A stretch of DNA of 7,198 nt from an uncultured Selenomonadaceae bacterium (GTDB taxonomy: Bacteria > Bacillota > Negativicutes > Selenomonadales > Selenomonadaceae): positions 1-7,198 of the forward strand of contig CAJORE010000152.1 in assembly GCA_905236595.1 (NCBI GenBank), written 5' to 3'. The notes below the pieces were generated by a model. It saw only the letters and a program-made list of their open reading frames with translations, did no database searches and was not told the origin of the DNA. Both the position numbers and the translations under genes were made by a program. Shown here piece by piece: positions 1 to 6,071 of the stretch (within the stretch, counting starts at the first letter, position 1; every line of letters begins with the position of its first letter).

Positions 1-566
1 CAAATGTTCCGCCCGTGCCAAATAAGCCAATGATGCGCCGCGCTCCATTGTTCGCGGGGGATTATCCGCTTCAAGCCTTCTTCAACTCCGTCGGGCGTCT
101 TGCCCACGGCTAATTTTAAGCGGTTCGCCACGCGAAAAACGTGCGTATCGACGGCGATGGCCGGAACACCGAAACCGACGCTCATAACAACATTGGCCGT
201 CTTGCGCCCCACCCCCGGCAACCCGGTCAAAGCGGCAAAATCCCGTGGCACTTCGCCGCCGTACCGGGCGCACAATATTTTGCAAGCGGCACTTATATTC
301 TTGGCTTTGCTCCGAAACAGCCCGCAGTCCTTTATCTCGTTTTCAAGTTCCGCCACGGGCATGGCGGCAATTTTTTCCGCCGTGTTCGCCTTGGCAAAAA
401 GTCGCTCCGTTACCACGTTGACGCGCTTATCCGTACATTGCGCGGACAAAATGACGGCCACAAGCAATTCAAACACGTCGTTAAACACCAACGCCGGTTT
501 GGCGTCGCGGTAAACATCCGCCAACACGGCAATTTGTTCTTGCTTAATCTTTTTGGTTACGCGCAC
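1..566 (-). CDS. nth: Endonuclease III (DNA glycosylase/AP lyase), 3' end cut by window edge
   Basis: This base-excision repair enzyme removes oxidised pyrimidines and nicks the abasic site by beta-elimination. The 188 codons visible align along the whole length with E. coli Nth. FELLVAVILSAQCTD (32-46) is the N-terminal signature. The helix-hairpin-helix loop LPGVGRKTANVV (116-127) carries the catalytic Lys (K122), and AVDTHVFRV (138-146) carries the catalytic Asp (D140). The fragment stops at HGRNI followed by a TG- codon, where the first Cys of the family's C-x6-C-x2-C-x5-C iron-sulfur loop is expected, so that cluster lies outside the window. The start is taken as GTG at 566-564. An in-frame ATG nine bases upstream is followed at once by two stop codons, and a strong ribosome-binding site lies 11 bases before the GTG. 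The gene follows a strong terminator and so is probably transcribed separately from aroH. Confidence 0.95.
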   Translation of the reverse strand, partial: MRVTKKIKQEQIAVLADVYRDAKPALVFNDVFELLVAVILSAQCTDKRVNVVTERLFAKANTAEKIAAMPVAELENEIKDCGLFRSKAKNISAACKILCARYGGEVPRDFAALTGLPGVGRKTANVVMSVGFGVPAIAVDTHVFRVANRLKLAVGKTPDGVEEGLKRIIPREQWSAAHHWLIWHGRNI

Positions 567-586
567 TTATTACATAGCCTCCCTCC
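567..586 (-). promoter_or_regulatory. nth ribosome-binding site with a start-stop (ATG-TAA-TAA) mini-ORF
   Basis: On the sense strand a purine-rich GGAGGGAGG (586-578) is followed by ATG TAA TAA GTG (575-564), all in one frame. The ATG is about 6 bases from the first GGAGG, a good spacing. The GTG that opens nth is 11 bases from the second. Ribosomes may therefore start on the ATG and stop immediately before reaching the real nth start. The arrangement is seen directly. That it lowers or regulates nth translation is inference. Confidence 0.45.
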
Positions 587-593
587 GTATTAT

Positions 594-621
594 AAAACCC
601 CGTCCGCAAGGACGGGGTTTT
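594..621. terminator. Strong rho-independent terminator, bidirectional, after aroH
   Basis: This is a perfect 12-bp inverted repeat (594-605 with 610-621) around a 4-base loop. A GC-rich core is flanked by A4 on one side and T4 on the other, so it can act on either strand. It begins inside the aroH stop codon: the first T of TGA is base 621. It closes the ABC-F/ubiB/aroH cluster and separates it from nth. Confidence 0.9.
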
Positions 622-986
622 CAGTTGAGCGCCGCCAAATCCGGGCGCAACTTTTTCGCGCCCTTTAAGTAAACGTGCCGTATCGCGCTTTTGTCCCGGT
701 CGGTATCCGCAAAAAGCAACACCCGCACACACATGGGCAAACTGCCCTCCGCGGCGGGTTGACGCGCATCAAAGAGCGGTACGGCGTCAAATCCCGGCAC
801 TTGCCGGGCGCCGGTGGCGGCGAAAGTCGCCGTCAAATCCTCCGTGGCGGAAAAAATCGCCGCCTCAACGGCATCGGGCGTAATATCGTTGGCCTCCATT
901 ATGGCGCACAACATTTCGGCGGTGCATTGCCAAATGGCTTCCTTTGTATTATGGTCGGCGGTGGTCGCGCCGCGTATCATTCGCAT
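621..986 (-). CDS. aroH: Chorismate mutase, AroH (Bacillus-type) family
   Basis: The enzyme rearranges chorismate to prephenate, the committed step to phenylalanine and tyrosine. The 121-residue length fits the single-domain trimeric AroH family. It opens MRMIRGATT, as in the family, and ends with IRHVYL..A..LRPDL. Compared with B. subtilis AroH, Arg7, Phe57, Arg63, Arg90, Tyr108 and Arg116 are all present as R5, F55, R61, R88, Y106 and R114. The catalytic Glu78 is replaced by Gln (Q76), and Cys75 is replaced by Asp (D73). The start ATG is preceded by GAGAGG (1002-997) at 10 bases, overlapping the ubiB stop. A second ATG two codons later is possible. A longer in-frame extension into ubiB exists but is not family-like. 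The gene is the last of the ABC-F/ubiB/aroH cluster, 14 bases after ubiB. Confidence 0.92.
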   Translation of the reverse strand: MRMIRGATTADHNTKEAIWQCTAEMLCAIMEANDITPDAVEAAIFSATEDLTATFAATGARQVPGFDAVPLFDARQPAAEGSLPMCVRVLLFADTDRDKSAIRHVYLKGAKKLRPDLAALN

Positions 987-1000
987 GAGCAAACAACCTC

Positions 1001-2617
1001 TCATTTTTTCATGTAGATGTCCCAAATAATTTTCAGGCTGAGAATGAACGCCAACATATAACCGACGATGCCCAAGAAAGGAATCTCCATAAACTTCGGC
1101 GTCATATTTGTCGTGCAGACGGTGGACGAGCCTAATAAAAGCGCGGCGCACAACACGGCAATAACCAAACGGTTCACCATGTTGTCGAGCTTGCGAAGGG
1201 TTTCTTCCGTGCCGGTTACGTCCAAATTGACTTTCGTCTGTCCGCTCATGGTCATTTTGATGATGTTGGATAATTGCTCCGGCAACTGCACGGACTTTCG
1301 CAACAACAAATACGCTTCCCGTTTGGCCTTGTCAATTTCGTCCCGCCATTTGAAATTACGCTTGAAATCAAGGGACATACTGCGGACAAATATATCAACA
1401 AAGCTCACCTTCGGGCAACAAAGGCGCATAACCCCTTCGACGGTCATAACGCCGCGGGCGAACATACTCAGCCCCTGGGGGCAGGAAATGCGATGGACGC
1501 GCAACAAATTTAATATTTGATTCGTCAGCACACCCATTTTCAGCGACGAAAAATCGGCGCCGTCGTACTGTTCCATTAAGGCTTCAATATCCTGATAAAG
1601 CGCCGTGTGATTGACGGAGCCTTTGGCCTGCCCCAACGTCAGCACCGCCGCTTTCATCTCGAAGGTGTCGCGGTTGGCCAGGGCGAAAATCGCCTTGCGG
1701 ATGGCGGCGCGATCGCGATTGCCAAGCCTGCCCATCATTCCCAGATCCAGCCACACGATGCGGCCGTTTCTTATCCAAATGTTGCCGGGGTGCGGATCGG
1801 CATGAAAATAACCGTCCTCGATAATTTGCTTGACGTAGTTTTCGCCCAAGCGCCGTCCCAAAACGTTTATGTCAAGCCCCGCCGCCTTGACCCGTTCAAA
1901 ATCGTCAATGGGGAATCCGTCGATATATTCCATCACCAAAATCTGCCGGGTCGTAAGCGAACGGTAAACCGACGGGCAAGACACCCCCGCCTCGTGATTC
2001 AGACGATGAAATTCTTCGATGTGGTCGGCCTCCACCATAAAATCCATTTCCTGCTTGGCGATTGTCCACATTTCGTCCAGGACAAGGTTAAAGTCAACCA
2101 CATCCTGCGAACGGCTTATGACTTTCAGCAAGCCCGCCGCCCGTTTCAAAAGCGTGATGTCGCGGCTCATTATCGGGTAAATGCCGGGGCGCTGAACCTT
2201 GACAACCACATCCTCGCCGCCGACCAGCCGCGCTTTATGCACTTGGGCAATGCTTGCCGCCCCCAGCGGAACCTCTTCGACCGCCGCAAAAATTTTACCC
2301 ACGCGGCAGTTATATTCCTCTTCGATAACGGCAATGACGGTCTTAAACGGCAAGGGCTTTACGTCGCTTTGCAGTTTGGTGAGTTCTTCGCAATATTCGG
2401 CGGGCAGAAAATCCGGCCGCATACTCATGACTTGTCCCCATTTGACGAACAACGGGCCCAAGTCCTCCAAAATCATGCGCAATTTAGCGGGCGTAACGCC
2501 CAAGACAATATCGTGCTTCCTAAGGACGGCGACCATTTCCTTCAGTCGCGCCGCGCTCCCGGGATCGCCGCCGCTTTCGGCGGCAATGCCGATATTTTGC
2601 CGCAGTTTATCGAACAT
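1001..2617 (-). CDS. AarF/UbiB (ABC1/ADCK) family atypical kinase-like membrane protein
   Basis: UbiB-family proteins are atypical kinase/ATPase-like proteins tied to isoprenoid quinone synthesis or lipid handling at the membrane. The 538-residue protein shows the family hallmarks. The KxGQ motif is KWGQ (59-62). An Ala-rich nucleotide loop replaces the usual Gly-rich loop (PLGAASIAQVH, 117-127). There is a VVVKVQRPG lysine (K140), the catalytic-loop HADPHPGN (272-279) and a DLG metal-binding motif (291-293). Two C-terminal hydrophobic segments, about 482-500 and 511-533, look like the family's paired membrane helices. I chose ATG 2617, which gives MFDKLRQ and overlaps the ABC-F stop by 11 bases. 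An ATG 16 codons upstream lies deeper in the ABC-F gene and has no ribosome-binding site. The site for the chosen start is also weak, so coupled translation is likely. The true substrate is unknown. In a respiring anaerobe it could serve menaquinone, but that is inference. Confidence 0.9.
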   Translation of the reverse strand: MFDKLRQNIGIAAESGGDPGSAARLKEMVAVLRKHDIVLGVTPAKLRMILEDLGPLFVKWGQVMSMRPDFLPAEYCEELTKLQSDVKPLPFKTVIAVIEEEYNCRVGKIFAAVEEVPLGAASIAQVHKARLVGGEDVVVKVQRPGIYPIMSRDITLLKRAAGLLKVISRSQDVVDFNLVLDEMWTIAKQEMDFMVEADHIEEFHRLNHEAGVSCPSVYRSLTTRQILVMEYIDGFPIDDFERVKAAGLDINVLGRRLGENYVKQIIEDGYFHADPHPGNIWIRNGRIVWLDLGMMGRLGNRDRAAIRKAIFALANRDTFEMKAAVLTLGQAKGSVNHTALYQDIEALMEQYDGADFSSLKMGVLTNQILNLLRVHRISCPQGLSMFARGVMTVEGVMRLCCPKVSFVDIFVRSMSLDFKRNFKWRDEIDKAKREAYLLLRKSVQLPEQLSNIIKMTMSGQTKVNLDVTGTEETLRKLDNMVNRLVIAVLCAALLLGSSTVCTTNMTPKFMEIPFLGIVGYMLAFILSLKIIWDIYMKK

Positions 2618-4241
2618 TTTTATTTTTGCCGTACTTCTCGGCCAATTGGGTGCGTACCGTTTCATTCGCCAGGAAGTCGTCGTAGGTTGACAGACGATCC
2701 ACCACTCCGTCGGGGGTTATGTCAATTATGCGGTTGGCGATGGTCTGCACAAATTCGTGGTCATGGGACGCAAACAACAACGCCCCCTTAAAATTGATAA
2801 GTCCCGTGTTGAGCGCCGTAATGGACTCCAAATCCAAATGGTTCGTCGGCTCATCCAACAGCAACACATTGCCGCCCATAAGCATAAGCCGGCTGAGCAT
2901 ACAGCGTACCCGTTCGCCGCCGGACAAGACGCCCGCCGCTTTTTGGCTCTCTTCGCCGGAAAAAAGCATCCTCCCCAGAAAACCCCGCACGAAGGTTTCG
3001 TCGGGATCGGGCGAATATTGCCGCAACCAATCGACAAGATTCATCTTCACGCCGTCGAAAAATGCGGCGTTATCGGCCGGCATATAGCCTTGCGATGTCG
3101 TTATCCCCCACGCGAAAGTGCCGCTGTCGGCTTTTTCTTCGCCCATCAGAATCTTAAACAGCATGGTCTTGCCCGTGGTGTTGGGACCGACAAAGGCCAC
3201 CTTATCGCCTTTTTTCAAAGTGAAGCTGACATTCTTTAAGACGCTCTCGCCGTCCACGGTTTTGTTCAAATTTTCGACGGTCAACAGCTGATCGCCGATT
3301 TCCCGCTCCGGCGTAAAGGCAATGTAGGGATAACGGCGCGACGACGGCTTAATGTCCTCCAAGTTGATTTTGTCCAACATTTTTTTGCGGCTTGTCGCCT
3401 GTTTGGACTTGGCGGCGTTGGCGGCAAAGCGGGCGATGAATTCCTTTAATTCCTTGATTTTTTCTTCTTTCTTCCGGTTGGCGTCTTTGGCCATTTGCAA
3501 AGCAAGCTGGCTGGATTGGTACCAAAAATCGTAATTGCCGGCATACAGGCTGATTCCGCCGAAGTCCACGTCGCAAATATAAGTGCAGACCTGGTTTAGG
3601 AAATGGCGGTCATGGGAGACGACGATGACGATACTGTTCAAGTTCGTCAAAAAATCCTCCAACCAATTTATGGACTCAATGTCCAAATGGTTCGTCGGCT
3701 CGTCCAAGAGCAAAATATCGGGATTGCCGAAAAGCGCCTGCGCCAGCAACACCCGCACTTTCTCCTTCGGCGTAAGCTCCGCCATGGGATGGGTGTGCTT
3801 TTCTTCCTCAATGCCAAGCCCCATAAGGAGTTTGGCCGCATCGGCCTCCGCCTCCCAACCGTTTAACTCGGCAAACTCCGCTTCAAGCTCCGACACCTTA
3901 ATGCCGTCCTCCTCGGAAAAATCCGCCTTGGCATAGAGCTTGTTCTTTTCGTCCATGACTTCGACCAAACGCTTATGCCCCATTATGACGGTCCGCAACA
4001 CTTCGTATTGATCGAAGGCATAGTGATCCTGCTTGAGGACGGCGATACGTTCGCCGGGGGTAATCTCAACGGTGCCTTTGGTCGGCTCGATTTCGCCGGA
4101 CAAAATGCGCAAAAGAGTCGATTTGCCCGCGCCATTGGCGCCGATAACCCCATAACAGTTGCCCGGGGTGAATTTCAAATTGACGTTCTTAAACAATGTC
4201 CGTTTGCCGAACTGCAAAGAAAGATTATTGGTGGTTATCAT
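2607..4241 (-). CDS. ABC-F family ATPase (YkpA/YbiT-like), two ATP-binding domains
   Basis: ABC-F proteins are soluble twin-cassette ATPases that act on the ribosome in translation or in antibiotic protection. They have no membrane domain. In this 544-residue protein the first cassette has Walker A GANGAGKS (34-41), Walker B plus LLLDEPTNHLD (about 177-187) and the H-loop SHD (209-211). A charged linker (about 240-305, rich in Lys/Glu) follows. The second cassette has Walker A GPNTTGKT (352-359), signature LSGGERVR (439-446), Walker B with DEPTNHLD (463-470) and SHD (492-494). The first signature motif is degenerate (LTPKEKVR, 156-163) instead of LSGGQ. As I recall, the YkpA/YbiT subgroup shares this, which supports the assignment over EttA or Uup. 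Both Walker B glutamates are kept. The ribosome-binding site is weak (GAGAG about 12 bases upstream). It is the first gene of the cluster that continues into ubiB and aroH. Confidence 0.93.
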   Translation of the reverse strand: MITTNNLSLQFGKRTLFKNVNLKFTPGNCYGVIGANGAGKSTLLRILSGEIEPTKGTVEITPGERIAVLKQDHYAFDQYEVLRTVIMGHKRLVEVMDEKNKLYAKADFSEEDGIKVSELEAEFAELNGWEAEADAAKLLMGLGIEEEKHTHPMAELTPKEKVRVLLAQALFGNPDILLLDEPTNHLDIESINWLEDFLTNLNSIVIVVSHDRHFLNQVCTYICDVDFGGISLYAGNYDFWYQSSQLALQMAKDANRKKEEKIKELKEFIARFAANAAKSKQATSRKKMLDKINLEDIKPSSRRYPYIAFTPEREIGDQLLTVENLNKTVDGESVLKNVSFTLKKGDKVAFVGPNTTGKTMLFKILMGEEKADSGTFAWGITTSQGYMPADNAAFFDGVKMNLVDWLRQYSPDPDETFVRGFLGRMLFSGEESQKAAGVLSGGERVRCMLSRLMLMGGNVLLLDEPTNHLDLESITALNTGLINFKGALLFASHDHEFVQTIANRIIDITPDGVVDRLSTYDDFLANETVRTQLAEKYGKNKNVR

Positions 4242-4276
4242 TTATGTGTGTCACTCTCGCTTTTGTTTCATCGCTT

Positions 4277-4306
4277 AAAACCGCCGCGCCGATTTTTTTG
4301 CGGCGG
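4277..4306 (-). terminator. Rho-independent terminator after the glucosaminidase gene
   Basis: On the sense strand CCGCCGC (4306-4300) pairs with GCGGCGG (4287-4281) across a 12-base A-rich loop, followed by TTTT (4280-4277). It lies 20 bases after the stop codon of the cell-wall hydrolase gene and 35 bases before the ABC-F start, so it separates the two transcription units. The opposite strand also carries a T7 run in the loop region, but that is not a tail. Confidence 0.7.
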
Positions 4307-4326
4307 CAAACGATTCTTTTTGGGGG

Positions 4327-5118
4327 TCACTCGCGCAAAATGGCGCGGAAAATGCTCATCACGCTCTGCCCGTAACCGACGCCGGGAACTGCCCAGCGCC
4401 CGTTGAGGTCCGAATAACGGTTAAGCGTCCCCGCGCCGTAATATTCGCGCACCAAGTCATAGCGCGGATCGACGACGGGAAGCGTCGGGCGGCGCGTCGA
4501 AGCGTAGGCCAGCAAGTGTTGGATATGCGCTCTGACGCCAAGCTCCGCCGACGGGAAATAAGCGCCCTTCACCAACGTGCTGGTGGTGCCGAGTCCGCAA
4601 AAATTGTTTTGATCCGGCGTAACCGTGCCGCCGTAAGTAAAAAAGCCCGTTTCTTTCAACGCTTGCGCGAAGGCGACATCCGGACGAATCCCCTCGCGTT
4701 CGCCTTCTTCATAATAGTACGCCACAAGCTGCTTGGCGCTCACCTCGATATTGGGGCGCGGATTGCGGCTTATGAGATACTTGACGCATTGATCCTGCCG
4801 CGCCATAGGCGTGCCGATAATCGACTCGTCCATGCGCGACCACGTTTGCGGCACAACGACGCCGGGCGACTGTGTCGCGGGGAGCGTTTCGGCGGCTCCG
4901 TCATCGTTTCGCATCTGCTCTGCCCGCTCGTCAAGCGTCATCATTTTGTTTCGGCCGTCTTTGCCCACGGACACGGCAAAACCGTGCGCATCCCGTGTTT
5001 GAACTTTCGTTGCCGACTGCGTGTCGTAAGTATGCCTACCGGCGAACGCCGTCGAAAACGAAAATGCAAACACCGTCGCCCCGCAAAGCGCGGCAAATAA
5101 AACAAATTTATTGCGCAT
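4327..5118 (-). CDS. Secreted glucosaminidase-domain protein (probable peptidoglycan hydrolase)
   Basis: This is an exported protein of 263 residues. Residues 1-26 form a typical signal peptide: MRNK, a hydrophobic core, then a probable cut after AFA (24-26). A Cys at 12 is not in a good lipobox. Residues 27-110 are a polar, low-complexity-looking linker. From about 125 to the end is a fold resembling FlgJ/LytG/Auto-type N-acetylglucosaminidases. Key pieces are VAFAQALKETGFF (148-160), where Glu156 fits the catalytic acid (family AQ..LE/KE), then NNFCGLG (171-177), matching the family's NN-(F/L)-F-G-(I/L) motif, and a C-terminal YDLVREYYG...Y..SV region. It would cleave glycan strands outside the membrane. 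The start is ATG 5118 with AGGAGG (5134-5129) at 10 bases. A TTG three codons upstream sits too close to that site. The gene follows the second receiver gene by 43 bases with no clear terminator between them. Confidence 0.82.
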   Translation of the reverse strand: MRNKFVLFAALCGATVFAFSFSTAFAGRHTYDTQSATKVQTRDAHGFAVSVGKDGRNKMMTLDERAEQMRNDDGAAETLPATQSPGVVVPQTWSRMDESIIGTPMARQDQCVKYLISRNPRPNIEVSAKQLVAYYYEEGEREGIRPDVAFAQALKETGFFTYGGTVTPDQNNFCGLGTTSTLVKGAYFPSAELGVRAHIQHLLAYASTRRPTLPVVDPRYDLVREYYGAGTLNRYSDLNGRWAVPGVGYGQSVMSIFRAILRE

Positions 5119-5120
5119 TG

Positions 5121-5158
5121 ATGGCAATCCTCCTTCGGTAGATTAAAAACAATGCCAT
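5121..5158 (-). promoter_or_regulatory. Possible leader hairpin enclosing the glucosaminidase ribosome-binding site
   Basis: On the sense strand ATGGCA (5158-5153) is complementary to TGCCAT (5126-5121). The 26-base loop between the arms contains AAGGAGG (5135-5129). The right arm lies between the ribosome-binding site and the ATG at 5118. Six base pairs across a long loop is weak, so an effect on translation is only possible. Confidence 0.2.
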
Positions 5159-5161
5159 TCC

Positions 5162-5950
5162 TTACGTCAGCGCCGCATTAACGGCGGCGACAAGATTCGT
5201 CATGGTCACCGGCTTTTGTATGAACCCTTGATAAACAAGCTCCTCGGCTTCTTCAAAAAAATCGGGATCCTCCTCCGCCTCGTCCCCCGTAAAAATCACG
5301 GGGATATGGTGCAACTCCTTATCCATGCGCACGAATTTCAGCAGGCGCAAACCGTTCACCAACGGCATTTCCACGCTCGTTATCACCAACTGTATTTCCT
5401 CGTTGCGCAAAATCTCCAACGCTTCGATGCCCGACGATACGGCAATAACCTCCTGCAGGAACGCCTCGTTTAGCATACTCTCCGTTTTGTAAAGAGACGC
5501 CTCGTCATCGTCCACCAGCAACACGGTACTCACGGCGCTGTAGCGTATGTACTTTTGCACCCGTGCCAAAAACGTTTCCGGCAAGAAGGGCTTTTTTATG
5601 TAATCGCTAATGGCATACTGATGAAGTCTGGCAATTATTTCCGGAGTTGCTTTTTGCGAAAAAACCACTACGGGCAAATTGGCGTTCTTTTTGTCGGCGC
5701 GAACACCGTCAATCACTTGAAAGCCGTTGCAATAAGGCATATCAAGCTCCGTCAACAAAAGTTGCACCCGATGATTCTTCAGAAGTTCCAAGCCCTCGAT
5801 ACCGTTATTGGCAGTCAGCACCCGACAATGCAGATGCTTTTCCAACAACGTCTTGGCCATATCCAGATTAAACTTGTCCGGGTCAATCATAACGACAAAA
5901 CTGCCCTGCTTGCCGTGTACGACCAATCCGTTTTCTTCGTCTTTGAACAT
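5162..5950 (-). CDS. Tandem pseudo-receiver protein (REC-REC), copy A
   Basis: This 262-residue protein consists of two CheY-like receiver domains with no output domain. The first spans about 18-136 and the second about 141-261. REC1 keeps an acidic pair (D23, D25), a Ser at the switch position (S98) and the conserved Lys (K120, KKPF). The phospho-acceptor site four residues before the MP proline is Glu (E68, TELDMP). REC2 keeps VDDD (147-149), Thr221 and Lys246, but the acceptor position is Ser (S192, TSVEMP). Neither domain can be phosphorylated in the usual way. A fixed Glu often mimics an activated state, which is inference here. With no DNA-binding or enzyme domain, it probably acts by protein-protein contact. 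It is a paralogue of the next gene upstream (6854-6072). The ribosome-binding site is poor: GAGG (5968-5965) lies 14 bases from the ATG. An in-frame stop just upstream rules out an earlier start. Confidence 0.88.
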   Translation of the reverse strand: MFKDEENGLVVHGKQGSFVVMIDPDKFNLDMAKTLLEKHLHCRVLTANNGIEGLELLKNHRVQLLLTELDMPYCNGFQVIDGVRADKKNANLPVVVFSQKATPEIIARLHQYAISDYIKKPFLPETFLARVQKYIRYSAVSTVLLVDDDEASLYKTESMLNEAFLQEVIAVSSGIEALEILRNEEIQLVITSVEMPLVNGLRLLKFVRMDKELHHIPVIFTGDEAEEDPDFFEEAEELVYQGFIQKPVTMTNLVAAVNAALT

Positions 5951-5984
5951 ATTGTTTTATGATACCTCGCCCATGCCGCCTTAG

Positions 5985-6003
5985 AAAAATACCGGCGACG
6001 GTA
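5985..6003 (-). terminator. Weak terminator-like hairpin between the two receiver genes
   Basis: On the sense strand TACCG (6003-5999) pairs with CGGTA (5994-5990) around a TCGC loop, followed by T5 (5989-5985). The stem is only 5 bp, so it may attenuate rather than stop transcription from the upstream paralogue. The rest of the 121-base gap (5951-6071) shows no gene and no convincing promoter. Confidence 0.4.
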
Positions 6004-6071
6004 CCACAAAACCCGATGCGCCCGCTTTTCTCATCGCAAAACGCGACGGAAAACGGCGCACCGGACACCCG

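Noticed and set aside
589..594. TATAAT on the minus strand upstream of nth, a perfect -10 box
   Set aside because: It lies in the tail of the terminator. The matching -35 position (near 612-617) has no TTGACA-like sequence, and transcription would start inside the ribosome-binding site. It is more likely chance within an AT tail.
987..1151. N-terminal extension of chorismate mutase by 55 codons into ubiB
   Set aside because: It overlaps the conserved membrane end of UbiB in another frame. The family starts at MIRGATT, and a ribosome-binding site precedes ATG 986.
1607..2791. A 394-codon open frame on the + strand
   Set aside because: It lies antisense to the ubiB coding region, has no family motifs, is rich in His/Arg/Gln as expected from an antisense reading, and lacks a ribosome-binding site.
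3456..3476. T/C-rich stretch resembling a simple repeat
   Set aside because: It encodes the Lys/Glu-rich linker of the ABC-F protein on the other strand and is explained by that coding.
6014..6036. CGATG/CATCG inverted repeat in the gap between the receiver genes
   Set aside because: It has only five base pairs with a 13-base loop and no T tail, so it is within chance expectation.
5883..6068. A 61-codon GTG-started frame between the two receiver genes
   Set aside because: It has no ribosome-binding site, ends inside the downstream receiver gene in another frame, and its Arg-rich composition looks non-coding.
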